Of a stretch of 64,000 nt of DNA, positions 44,288-52,683 are shown in pieces. The notes beneath the pieces are model-generated. The model ran no database searches and had not been told where the DNA came from. It saw only the letters and a list, made by a program, of their open reading frames with translations. The position numbers were made by a program, and so were the translations under genes. Each line of letters starts with the position of its first letter. Within the stretch, counting starts at the first letter, position 1. This stretch comes from Sphingobacterium multivorum (GTDB lineage Bacteria > Bacteroidota > Bacteroidia > Sphingobacteriales > Sphingobacteriaceae), in NCBI RefSeq assembly GCF_039511225.1, contig NZ_CP154261.1:4588001-4652000 (forward strand), read 5' to 3'.

Positions 44288-45487
44288 TTAATAAACGCCC
44301 CAAACCTGAATCTGGTTAATCTGCATAAAATAACTTCCCCGCCAATTGCGCAGATTGCGAATGCGCAGGTACTTGTATTTCGGAGCATCTTCCGGTAGAT
44401 CAAATGACCATCCGGCAGTACCATATACTTCATCGGCATTGGTATTTGTTCCCGACGGTGTTCCCGATGGCTTACGGACTGTACAGGTAGCCAATTTGGT
44501 CCATGACTCCCAAGAGCCATCCAGATTCGGCGTATTGCTTCCCCAAATCTCAAAATCACGTAAATTGCCCTTATCGTAGAATCCGTTTTCCCTTCTCGGA
44601 AAGATTACAACACGACTTAGTTTTGCTTCTCTCCCGATCGAGAAAGTCACCGATTGTGGTATCCCGGCATTCTCTACCGTATAAAAGCTTGGCCATTTGC
44701 TCGTATTGAGATTGCCATCCCATAGATTGTCCATGGAGCCATAGAGGATTTGCGCATCCCCCGGCAAACGTAATGGCGTAAACAATTGCCGGTTAAACAG
44801 ATTTTCCTCCAATGGTGTAATCGAAGTGTAGAGCGTATCGGACTTATTTAACCAGCGATCACGGACATAAAATGCGAACTTCATTTCTTTGGATTTCAAT
44901 CCACGGACATTATATAGGATAATGGAATCCTGTCCATAATAATTGTCCAGGGGTAAGTACTCCCCATTGTTGAGTGAGTCTACCATCGGTACGATCACCA
45001 CATTTCCTTTTTCCTTATTGGTTGAGGTAATGCGGATACCGCCAAAGGCAGCCGTTACCTTCATCTCCCCAAACACCAGGTTAAAGATCGGCGTCTTCGG
45101 TTCCACAATCACATCTACGGGATCCGACACCACCTCAGCTTTGCTCACTGCATACAGTTTAACGGTTTGCGGTTTGGTATCCGGAAACCCATCAATTAAG
45201 ATTTCATTGGTATAGGTAGACGATTTGACGACACGGGTGGCACCACTCGCCATCACGTATTCAGCTTTGACATAGAGTATATTGTCATTTTCCGGAAGGC
45301 TGTAATGTATCGTTGCCTGTCCATAGCCATTGACCACCGACGGATGCTGTACCGTTCCAGGTTTGGTCTGGTCGTCCTCCATTAAGGTCCAGCCTTTTTC
45401 CTCTTTACAACCGAGTAGCAGAAAAAGCAAACCGGCCATGACATAGATACTATTGCGATATATTCGTTTTTTCATGATTTTCTTCAA
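44288..45487 (-). CDS. Surface lipoprotein, DUF4959/DUF5126/DUF5000-type
   Basis: A 399-residue lipoprotein (signal YVMAGLLFLLLGCKEEKGW, anchor Cys near residue 27). Three modules are visible: a first fibronectin-like part (PGTVQHPSVVNGYGQATIHYS), a second (FGEMKVTAAFGGIRITSTNKE), and a C-terminal F5/8C-like domain (DNLWDGNLNTSKWPS, IFPRRENGFYDKGNLRDFEI). The last is the discoidin-type glycan-binding fold. The order matches the DUF4959-DUF5126-DUF5000 surface glycan-binding proteins of Bacteroidota loci. It follows SusD pair 2 by 14 bp. Confidence 0.85.
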   Translation of the reverse strand: MKKIMKKRIYRNSIYVMAGLLFLLLGCKEEKGWTLMEDDQTKPGTVQHPSVVNGYGQATIHYSLPENDNILYVKAEYVMASGATRVVKSSTYTNEILIDGFPDTKPQTVKLYAVSKAEVVSDPVDVIVEPKTPIFNLVFGEMKVTAAFGGIRITSTNKEKGNVVIVPMVDSLNNGEYLPLDNYYGQDSIILYNVRGLKSKEMKFAFYVRDRWLNKSDTLYTSITPLEENLFNRQLFTPLRLPGDAQILYGSMDNLWDGNLNTSKWPSFYTVENAGIPQSVTFSIGREAKLSRVVIFPRRENGFYDKGNLRDFEIWGSNTPNLDGSWESWTKLATCTVRKPSGTPSGTNTNADEVYGTAGWSFDLPEDAPKYKYLRIRNLRNWRGSYFMQINQIQVWGVY

Positions 45488-45500
45488 TTTAATACGCTAA

Positions 45501-47399
45501 TTACCAACCTGGATTTTGTACCAAATTTGGATTGACCAACAGATCGCTTTCTTTAATCGGCCAAAAATAGTCTCTCGGTGCCACGAATCGTTGTTGATAG
45601 AAGGTTTGTTCCTGATAAAAAAGTTCTGGATGATCCTTATCCTGATTGCGGTCCCAGCCTGTGATATTTTTGTTGAGCTCCTGCGCAGCAAGTTTCCAGC
45701 GCCGCAGATCCCAAAAGCGGGAACCTTCAAAGCTCATCTCAATATTACGTTCACGTTGTATGATTGCACGGAGTCCTTCTTTTGTCGTCGGTTTGGCGCT
45801 ATTGAATGCATATTTTGCCCAGGATTCTTTCACCCCTTCCAGACCGGCGCGCTTGCGAATTTTATCGAGATAGAGGAATACATCGGCTGCAGGGCCCTCA
45901 CTTTCGTTTAAGGCCTCGGCATACATCAGATACAGGTCGGCAAGCCGCAGCATAGGCCAAGGATACTCTTCGATATGTGAGCTGTTTCCATCTTTAAAGG
46001 CAAATTTCCAGTTGACCAGCTTTTTTGGATAATAAGTTGTGATCGGCACAGAAACCCCACTGCCAAATAGGCCCAGGCGAAGCTGCGTCGTCCAGGTATT
46101 TTCGTCTGTCTGACTTGGGCTATTTTCCATGTACCAAACCCCACCATCGAAGCCTACATTGGCGTAGAAACGATTTTCACGGTCAAAATGCAAACGCGCT
46201 GTTCGGTAGTTTTCGATGTTGTTGAAGCGTTCGTCATGCGTTCCGGCACGCAATTGATTTTTATTGCTAAAATCCAGGGTTTTGTCTTCATCCATCGGCA
46301 CCCCATTTTTCGTATAAAACTGTTCAATGATTTTGATTGTCGGGGCCAAGGTACCGTTGACGCTGTTGTTGCCGGCATTATTTGGGTCGATGTGGGCCAT
46401 AGATGAGTACTGCAACTGCCATGTCCTTGATGTTGGATTTCCCCAAATGATCTCGCGGTTCCATTTTTCCGTCACAGCGTTACGGATGCTCATCTGAATC
46501 ATGGTGGTATTGGAGAGTGGACGTACAGGTTTTGGAAATTCGTACAATGTCATTCCCAGCTCCTCACAGGCGGCAATCGCTTCCTTTGCGGCCTGCGCTG
46601 CTTTACGCCACTTCTCTGCCTGAAAGCTCGGATTAAAAAATAAGGTGCCGTCCACATTTTTAAAGGTCGCATAGTCTGCATTGCCATTAAATAACGGACT
46701 CGCTGCATATAACAGGACTTTTGCCTTGATACCTAAGGCAATCGGTTTGGTAATACGTCCCAGATCGGTTACGGGCGACTGCACCGCACTTGGCAGCTTA
46801 CTTGTGGCTTCATCCAGTACCTTCACAATATAATCAACCACTTGGTCGATCGGTTGACGTTTTACCTGCGTCTCTTCGATCGGGGCAGTAACCGGTACAT
46901 TGACATCCATAATGGGGATAGGGCCATAATGACGCATCAGCATAAAGTGGTAATACGCTTTTAAGAACAGGACTTCACCCTCCCAGGTGTCACGTTCATC
47001 TTGCGTCATATCGCGTACCTTTTCCGGATTTTGAATATTCTCCAAAAAGATATTGCAGTCCCGAATGGCATTGAACATATATCCGTCCCAATAATTGACA
47101 TAAGGATTAGTGACACTTTGATTGCCACGGGCGATGTTCCAGTTTGTCCCGTTGATACTCCGCGTTGGGTAATCCAACCAAAACTCATCGCCTGCCATAA
47201 AAGCGGGATTTATAGTCGGTTCGCCATCATTGGGCAAATAAGAGTAGCAGGTTGCCAAATATTTGATGGCTTCACTGCGCATGGTAAAGGCATTGTCTAT
47301 TGTCGGGGCGTTGTCGGGTACAACATCCAGATAGCTGCAGGATTGAAAAAACAATAGACCTGACACCATCATCGCTTTAAATACAGTTAATTTTTTCAT
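45501..47399 (-). CDS. SusD/RagB-family glycan-binding lipoprotein (pair 2)
   Basis: About 632 residues from the ATG at 47399, chosen because MKKLTVFKAMMVSGLLFFQSC is a perfect lipoprotein signal. The 26 residues possible upstream would run into the SusC gene's end. At this length it belongs to the longer SusD subgroup. EVLFLKAYYHFMLMRHYGPIPIM and the C-terminal IIQRERNIEMSFEGSRFWDLRRW (in part), plus the ending NPNLVQNPGW, are family hallmarks. It pairs with the SusC gene 13 bp upstream. Confidence 0.94.
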   Translation of the reverse strand: MKKLTVFKAMMVSGLLFFQSCSYLDVVPDNAPTIDNAFTMRSEAIKYLATCYSYLPNDGEPTINPAFMAGDEFWLDYPTRSINGTNWNIARGNQSVTNPYVNYWDGYMFNAIRDCNIFLENIQNPEKVRDMTQDERDTWEGEVLFLKAYYHFMLMRHYGPIPIMDVNVPVTAPIEETQVKRQPIDQVVDYIVKVLDEATSKLPSAVQSPVTDLGRITKPIALGIKAKVLLYAASPLFNGNADYATFKNVDGTLFFNPSFQAEKWRKAAQAAKEAIAACEELGMTLYEFPKPVRPLSNTTMIQMSIRNAVTEKWNREIIWGNPTSRTWQLQYSSMAHIDPNNAGNNSVNGTLAPTIKIIEQFYTKNGVPMDEDKTLDFSNKNQLRAGTHDERFNNIENYRTARLHFDRENRFYANVGFDGGVWYMENSPSQTDENTWTTQLRLGLFGSGVSVPITTYYPKKLVNWKFAFKDGNSSHIEEYPWPMLRLADLYLMYAEALNESEGPAADVFLYLDKIRKRAGLEGVKESWAKYAFNSAKPTTKEGLRAIIQRERNIEMSFEGSRFWDLRRWKLAAQELNKNITGWDRNQDKDHPELFYQEQTFYQQRFVAPRDYFWPIKESDLLVNPNLVQNPGW

Positions 47400-47412
47400 G
47401 ATACATTGTTTT

Positions 47413-50400
47413 TTATAATCCCACATTGATACCGATATTGTACACCGCCTGAACCGGGTAACCCAAACCATCACCACCCATTTCAGGATCCCACATTTTA
47501 AATTTGCTCCATACCGCGAGGTTCAGGGCATTGGTATAAATGCGGATATTGGACATCTTCCAGCGATCCAGGATTTTTTTTGGTACCGTATAGCCCAATT
47601 CAACAGATTTTAGGCGAAGGAACGCACCATTGCGCATCCACCAGGTCGAAAATTGATTGTTGTTGTTATTGAATCCGTCGGTCAATCGTGGCCAAAATGC
47701 ACGGATATCCTGATTATCTTCCGACCAGTGACTATCGGCCACCTGTTTTAACAGCCCATTTTGATAGGGGCCATTGATGGCGAAAGGCGTGATATTTCCG
47801 GGATTGATAAAGAAAGAAGAGCGTGCAGAACCCTGTAAGAAAGCACTCACATCAAACCCTTTGAAGCCGACCGTGAATCCCATACCGTAGATAATTTCAG
47901 GATCGGTAGGAAAACCGATAGGCACTTTGTCCAGATCAGTTATTTTGCCATCACCGTTAATGTCACGGTATTTGATATCACCGCCCATTGTTTTCAATGC
48001 GCCACCAAAATTTTGCAATGGCGAGTTATCGGCTTCAATATCATCCACAAACAAGCGTTCGGCGATCAATCCATATTGCTGTTTAATCGGATAGCCCAAA
48101 TGCGTTAGGTAAGATAAATTAGCTGGATAATTTGGTTCCTCATTAGTCAATAAACGATTGGTCGCATAAGTCATGTTGCCGCGCAACTGCGTCCACCAGG
48201 TGTTTGCAAATGATTTGTTATAATCCAAGGCCAGGTCAAATCCCTTACTCTCCGCTTTACCCATATTGGATTGAATATCAGCCTGAAAACCTGAAGTCGT
48301 CGGAATGGTGGAGCGTACCATTAAGATATCACTTCGCTTGGAGTTATAATAATCAAAGACAACTCCCAATCCATTTTTAAGGTTCAGGTCAAAACCAGCA
48401 TCAAATGTTTTGGCACGCTCCCAGGTAATATTGGGATTGGCATAACGTGATATGGAGTAACCTGGCCGGCTATAATCCCAAAGGTTTCCCCAGGAGAAAC
48501 CTTTCCCAGGATCGTTGGGATTGACCTGCGATAAATAGAAAAACCGATCACGCTCATTACCGATCTGATCGTTACCCACCAAACCATAGGTTGCGCGCAA
48601 TTTTAGACGAGATACCACCGGTGTGATAAACTCAAACATCGGCTCTTCCTGGAGGTTCCAGCCTAGCCCAAAAGAGGGGAAAAATCCAAATCGTTTATCT
48701 TTGGAAAAGCGCTCGGAACCGTTGTAACCAAAGTTTGCTTCAAACAGGTATTTATTTTTATACGCATACGTTGCGCGTCCAGACACACCAATGTTACGCG
48801 CTGGCAGAGAAGCCTGTAAATTGCCCCCGTTTGCTGTCTGATAATTGCGCATGATACCGATGAGCATACCCGTGATGTCGTGATCCTTTCCAATGGTCCG
48901 GTTATAATTGACTGCGAACTCGCCATAGGTCGTTGTATTCTGTATCCGGTCCCCTTGACTGTAGTCGAGGTATTCCGTTCCCTGGTTTTCATTCAGCAAA
49001 CTCAATACCGTATTGTTTGTACCCGGTATTTTCAGCAGATTATAGTAGAAAGGTTCAAAACTTCGCCGTACCGAAAAATACGAATACCGTTGTGTATAAG
49101 CCATTAGACGTGCTGAGAGGCCTTTTGTGATAAAGTCAAAGTTCTGTTTCAGCTCCAGTTGCACATTGACTGTCGAACTATTGTATTCCTGAAAGCCGTT
49201 GACCATCTTGGCATAGGGGTTATTGTACAAGGTCTTTGTCGTCGGTATAAAGTTATTTCCGAAGAGCGGATGGGTTGTAAACGGTGCGTAAGAAGCTGGA
49301 TAGACTGCCGGAAACATCACGGGATTGGACCAGATCGCTTCTTTGAATACCCGTTGCCCCCCATTGATCAAATTTCCCCAATCGTCGTAACCACCGATGG
49401 GGCCCTTATAATCGTCAAACTGTGCGGAAGTACGGATAATTCCAATGGTTGTCGGCGTAATATTTAAGGTAATATTGGATCGTATCGAATAATTTTTGAG
49501 GTTAATATTATTATCAAAATTATTACCACTTTCCGATTTCAAAATTCCCCTGTCATTGTTAAAAGTACCCGCAACATAATATTGTGCGAGGTTACCGCCC
49601 CCGGTGACGTTAAAATTGAAACGCTGATTGTTGGTATAATCTTTAATCAATTGATCGATCCAGTTATTGTTTGGATAAAGTAAGGGATCGTCTCCCCTTG
49701 CGGTATGATCGATTTTATTTTGGTCATACGGTAATGTTCCTCTCGGGTTACGTGTCAAAACAGCTTCATTGGCCAAATTCATATAGGTAATATTATCGGC
49801 AAATTGGAAGTTTCGGGTATTGGTAGAAATCGAGTTTTCAAAACGTGCATTAAATTTTGCTTTTCCGACAATACCACTTTTGGTATTGACCAGCACCACA
49901 CCATTTGCACCTCTGGCACCATACAATGCCGAAGCAGCCGCATCTTTCAGCACCGAAAAACCAGCAATATCATCGGGCTGAAGCCGCGCCAAAGCCGTTG
50001 TATTCGATTCCATCCCATCGATAAGGATCAGGGGGTCTTTCTTTCCGGCGCCGAAGGTCCCGACACCGCGAATAAAGAACGAGGCATTGTCGTTGCCGGG
50101 TTCACCACTGCGCTGATACGCAATTAAACCCGCTACCCGACCCGCCAGCATGGTGGTCAGATTGGAGGTAGGGCCTTTAATTTCTTTTGGATTGATCGAG
50201 GTGATCGAAGCGACCATACTCGTTTTCTTTTGCGTGCCGTATGCGACAACGGTCACCTCATCCAGGTTCGAACTTGATGAGGACAGAAAGATGGTCATAC
50301 GATTGGTGCTGGTGACCTGAACAGTCTTGCGGTCGAATCCGACCGAAGTCAGGACAAGCTGATCGTTGAGGTGCACGTCTTTGATCAGGAACTGTCCCTG

Positions 50401-50604
50401 AGCATCCGTTGATACAGCAGTACTTTTTCCCACAAAAGCGACTGTAACATTGGAAATAGGTAAATGTCCGACGCTATCCAATACAACTCCTCTTAATTCA
50501 AATGATTTGGACTGCGCATTTGCGAAGCCCGCTAACAGAAGAAAAAGGAAGACAAGACTACATCGCTGCCATTTACAGATTTGGTAATACATGTGGTAGA
50601 TCAT
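47413..50604 (-). CDS. SusC/RagA-family TonB-dependent transporter (pair 2)
   Basis: A 1063-residue transporter and first gene of the long minus-strand locus. The signal is SLVFLFLLLAGFANAQ, followed by a carboxypeptidase-like domain (ELRGVVLDSVGHLPISNVTV). The plug region has NLDEVTVVAYGTQKKTS, TTMLAGRVAGLIAYQ and VLKDAAASALYGARGANGV, and the barrel ends YNIGINVGL. ATGs at 50604 and 50592 both give the same signal peptide; the first is taken. A consensus promoter lies about 80 bp upstream. It has no STN domain. It imports the oligosaccharide recognised by SusD pair 2. Confidence 0.95.
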   Translation of the reverse strand: MIYHMYYQICKWQRCSLVFLFLLLAGFANAQSKSFELRGVVLDSVGHLPISNVTVAFVGKSTAVSTDAQGQFLIKDVHLNDQLVLTSVGFDRKTVQVTSTNRMTIFLSSSSSNLDEVTVVAYGTQKKTSMVASITSINPKEIKGPTSNLTTMLAGRVAGLIAYQRSGEPGNDNASFFIRGVGTFGAGKKDPLILIDGMESNTTALARLQPDDIAGFSVLKDAAASALYGARGANGVVLVNTKSGIVGKAKFNARFENSISTNTRNFQFADNITYMNLANEAVLTRNPRGTLPYDQNKIDHTARGDDPLLYPNNNWIDQLIKDYTNNQRFNFNVTGGGNLAQYYVAGTFNNDRGILKSESGNNFDNNINLKNYSIRSNITLNITPTTIGIIRTSAQFDDYKGPIGGYDDWGNLINGGQRVFKEAIWSNPVMFPAVYPASYAPFTTHPLFGNNFIPTTKTLYNNPYAKMVNGFQEYNSSTVNVQLELKQNFDFITKGLSARLMAYTQRYSYFSVRRSFEPFYYNLLKIPGTNNTVLSLLNENQGTEYLDYSQGDRIQNTTTYGEFAVNYNRTIGKDHDITGMLIGIMRNYQTANGGNLQASLPARNIGVSGRATYAYKNKYLFEANFGYNGSERFSKDKRFGFFPSFGLGWNLQEEPMFEFITPVVSRLKLRATYGLVGNDQIGNERDRFFYLSQVNPNDPGKGFSWGNLWDYSRPGYSISRYANPNITWERAKTFDAGFDLNLKNGLGVVFDYYNSKRSDILMVRSTIPTTSGFQADIQSNMGKAESKGFDLALDYNKSFANTWWTQLRGNMTYATNRLLTNEEPNYPANLSYLTHLGYPIKQQYGLIAERLFVDDIEADNSPLQNFGGALKTMGGDIKYRDINGDGKITDLDKVPIGFPTDPEIIYGMGFTVGFKGFDVSAFLQGSARSSFFINPGNITPFAINGPYQNGLLKQVADSHWSEDNQDIRAFWPRLTDGFNNNNNQFSTWWMRNGAFLRLKSVELGYTVPKKILDRWKMSNIRIYTNALNLAVWSKFKMWDPEMGGDGLGYPVQAVYNIGINVGL

Positions 50605-50657
50605 AAATTGGTCTTCTTATAGATTGGTTATTTGTTTGTAGTACAGCGGCTAGTAAT

Positions 50658-50712
50658 CTATACTATTCTATACTACTATACAATAGTAGAAACATTTTCC
50701 GACATCCACAAA
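50658..50712 (-). promoter_or_regulatory. Promoter of the large utilisation locus with repeated CTATACTA elements
   Basis: On the minus strand TTTG (50712-50709), a 20-nt spacer and TACTATTG (50688-50681) give a good Bacteroidota promoter. Around the predicted start, CTATACTA is repeated at 50658 and 50668 (10-bp period), with CTATAC again at 50676. TACTATT (50661-50667) and AATAGTA (50682-50688) form a 7-bp inverted repeat overlapping the -7 box. This is a probable operator, perhaps for the GntR-type regulator. Confidence 0.6.
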
Positions 50713-50782
50713 TATTTTTTCAAATAGTAGGTTCTTATCCTGCTAGCTATCTTATTGAGCCGCTAGTCACTAGGCGGAAATC

Positions 50783-50833
50783 GAAAAAAAATAAAGCGGG
50801 ATGTACTATCATGGTTGATAACACATCCCGCTT
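50783..50833 (-). terminator. Second terminator-like hairpin below the small orphan gene
   Basis: AAGCGGGATGT (50794-50804) pairs over 11 bp with its complement at 50823-50833 around an 18-nt loop. On the minus strand it is followed by a T-rich stretch (complement of the A run from 50784). It is a backup terminator shielding the susC promoter. Confidence 0.6.
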
Positions 50834-50861
50834 CGTCAATAATTTAGAAAATTTTGATCAC

Positions 50862-50885
50862 AAAAAAAGGTAGGCCTAGCCTACC
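50862..50885 (-). terminator. First terminator of the small orphan gene, overlapping its stop
   Basis: GGTAGGC (50869-50875) pairs with GCCTACC (50879-50885) around a CTA loop, followed on the minus strand by a T7 tract (complement of 50862-50868). The stop codon at 50881-50883 is inside the stem. Confidence 0.7.
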
Positions 50886-51186
50886 CTTTTGTCAATGAGT
50901 GATGATATTTTAACGTATGATTGAGTGAATGTGCGGTCTGCCGGGCATCGTCCTGATAGGACGATAAATCTTGGCAGGCGCTGATATCTGTTACATCCAC
51001 CTTGTTTCTTACTTTGCTGATGACCTGATTTAATTCCGATTTCCAGTTGCCTGGATCTCCAAAATCGTCCACCCAATTTTTGTTGATAAACTTTTTGTAG
51101 TTCAAAAGCAAAATATACAATTCCTCACCACTACCGGCGCGATTGATTGACGTGCGCCAGTTCTCTAATTTTTCTTTAAAACTCAT
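50881..51186 (-). CDS. Small soluble protein of unknown function (101 aa)
   Basis: Not recognised. From the ATG at 51186 the protein reads MSFKEKLENWRTSINRAGSG, followed by helix-rich LYILLLNYKKFINKNWVDDFG, NWKSELNQVISKVRNKVDV and a polar, His-containing end (HSLNHTLKYHHSLTKG). Twelve more residues are possible upstream but look hydrophobic and unrelated to the rest. It has no signal peptide or TM segment in this form. It is a single-gene unit with two successive terminators, divergent from the DKNYY-repeat gene. Confidence 0.65.
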   Translation of the reverse strand: MSFKEKLENWRTSINRAGSGEELYILLLNYKKFINKNWVDDFGDPGNWKSELNQVISKVRNKVDVTDISACQDLSSYQDDARQTAHSLNHTLKYHHSLTKG

Positions 51187-51382
51187 AACCAGCAATATAC
51201 AAAAAATATACTGCTTTACCAAATAACAGGGCTTACATCACCGATCATTGACCTCGGTATGACAGAATACGTATTTTTTATTTGTTTCAATAATGCAACT
51301 AAACTTTTACCCTTATATTGCAGTCTCATCAACAACATACACTAGCAAGAATACTTACATTTCATTTTAGACCGAACGCGAT

Positions 51383-52261
51383 ATGATACTAGCTATTTCT
51401 TTTAAAACAATGCTCGCCCTTCTTCTGCTTGGCTCTGCCAGCGATGTCTATGTTGATAATAGCAAATACGAAAATAACGGTGCCTATATCCATCAAGACC
51501 AGTTGGGAGACGGCTATGCCAAAATTGGCGGTCGTATTTACTATCGTGGTAAAGAAATTGTCAATGCCAATGCCGGTTCTTTTCAGTTTTTAGGTGATGG
51601 TTATGCAAAAGACACCTGGAAAGTCTATTTTCGGGGGGCAGCTGTAGCCGATGCAAGTCCTTCTACTTTTCAGTCACTGGGTGACGGTTACGCTAGTGAT
51701 GCCTGGAAGGTCTATTTTTATGGCAGATCCTTATCGAATGTGACAGCCTCTTCCTTCAAGACGCTGGGAAATGGTTACAGCAAAGACGCATGGAAAGTCT
51801 ACTATTTGGGCAAAGAAATTGCAGGAGCCAACTCCTCCAGCTTTGAAAACCTCGGTCGGGGTTATGCAAAAGATAATTGGTCAAGCTATTATCGGGGCGA
51901 AAAGAATGATAAGCCTACAGCGACTTCCTTGCAGTCTCTCGGAGGGCAATATGCGAAGGACGATTGGTCTGTTTTTTACCGAAATCAGAAAGTGGAAGAG
52001 GCTTCTGTTTCAACCTTTGAATACCTCGATGACGGTTATGGCAGGGATGCCTGGAATGTGTACTATCGAGGAGTAAAAGTTAAGGATGCCTCGCCATCTA
52101 CATTTAAAGCGCTTGCGGGAGGTTATGCAAAAGACGCGTGGACCGTTTTCTATCGCGGTCAGGAGTTAAAAGGGGCAAGTGCTTCTACTTTTGAATACGT
52201 AGACAATGGCTATGCACGCGATGCCTGGAGTAAGTTTTATCGTGGAGAAAAGATGGATTAA
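51383..52261 (+). CDS. DKNYY-type repeat protein, secreted
   Basis: A 292-residue protein that begins with a hydrophobic signal-like segment (TMLALLLLGSASDVYVD). It then consists almost entirely of nine copies of a 29-residue unit with the pattern G-D-G-Y-A-K-D-x-W-x-V-Y-Y-R-G, then A-S-x-S-T-F-x-x-L. The last copy stops after the Tyr-Arg-Gly. The aromatic DxWxVYYxG core is that of the DKNYY family, whose members are extracytoplasmic beta-repeat proteins of unknown function. The copies differ enough in DNA sequence (87-bp period) to be old rather than freshly duplicated. It stands alone, divergent from the small orphan gene. Confidence 0.82.
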   Translation: MILAISFKTMLALLLLGSASDVYVDNSKYENNGAYIHQDQLGDGYAKIGGRIYYRGKEIVNANAGSFQFLGDGYAKDTWKVYFRGAAVADASPSTFQSLGDGYASDAWKVYFYGRSLSNVTASSFKTLGNGYSKDAWKVYYLGKEIAGANSSSFENLGRGYAKDNWSSYYRGEKNDKPTATSLQSLGGQYAKDDWSVFYRNQKVEEASVSTFEYLDDGYGRDAWNVYYRGVKVKDASPSTFKALAGGYAKDAWTVFYRGQELKGASASTFEYVDNGYARDAWSKFYRGEKMD

Positions 52262-52263
52262 TT

Positions 52264-52419
52264 TTATATAATAATGGTATTCATGCCGACCATTCCGGCC
52301 TTGGATTTAATCTTTTCAATAAGACCACAATAGATCCAGTTGCGCAACAAGAATTCATTGAACATCAGCCATTCCGCTGAAAGATAATATAGCTGCGGCA
52401 AACTATGATCAGATAGCGG
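52264..52419 (-). pseudogene. Probable gene remnant, C-terminal fragment
   Basis: On the minus strand an open frame of 51 codons between two stops reads as a plausible protein tail (SLPQLYYLSAEWLMF, then NEFLLRNWIYCGLIEKIK, ending GMVGMNTIII). Codon choice looks like that of neighbouring genes. There is no start before an in-frame stop at 52422-52420. The 103-bp palindromic element begins about 10 bp further upstream, as if the gene had been cut there. An internal ATG could give 34 residues. I do not recognise the family, and the frame could be chance. Confidence 0.35.
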
Positions 52420-52430
52420 TCAGGTTCTAC

Positions 52431-52533
52431 TTTTAGACAGTGCTTGTTCAGTGCTTGTTCAGTGATTGTTCAGTGATTGTTCAGTGCTTGCTCAGTGAAG
52501 ACTGAATAAGCACTGACTGATTACTGTCTAAAA
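52431..52533. repeat. 103-bp imperfect palindrome enclosing five 11-bp tandem repeats
   Basis: TTTTAGACAGT (52431-52441) is matched by its complement at 52523-52533. After a 6/6 internal loop, TCAGTGCTT (52448-52456) pairs with AAGCACTGA (52508-52516), then TTCAGT (52458-52463) pairs with ACTGAA (52501-52506). The left arm and loop contain five direct copies of an 11-bp unit AGTGcTTGtTC at 52439, 52450, 52461, 52472 and 52483, with changes only at positions 5 and 9. No transposase is present. In the 422-bp gap 52262-52683 this, the remnant and a terminator are all I can see. Confidence 0.8.
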
Positions 52534-52630
52534 ACCGATTGAAAATTGTTTTTAGGTATACGTTGGTAACCGTATGTTTCCATTGATCTCATAATTATAT
52601 GCTGTAAATACAAGCAATATTTACGGCAAA

Positions 52631-52660
52631 GAAAACGGGGAATAAATCGTTTATTCCCCG
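52631..52660 (-). terminator. Terminator after the PL6 gene
   Basis: CGGGGAATAAA (52636-52646) and its perfect complement (52650-52660) form an 11-bp stem with a TCG loop. On the minus strand the stem is followed by TTTTC (complement of 52631-52635), 24 bp after the stop. Confidence 0.75.
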
Positions 52661-52683
52661 CATAAAATATGCTTTACATTCGT

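Noticed and set aside
52431..52533. CRISPR array at the 11-bp repeats
   Set aside because: The units are 11 bp and directly adjacent, without spacers, and no cas genes are present.
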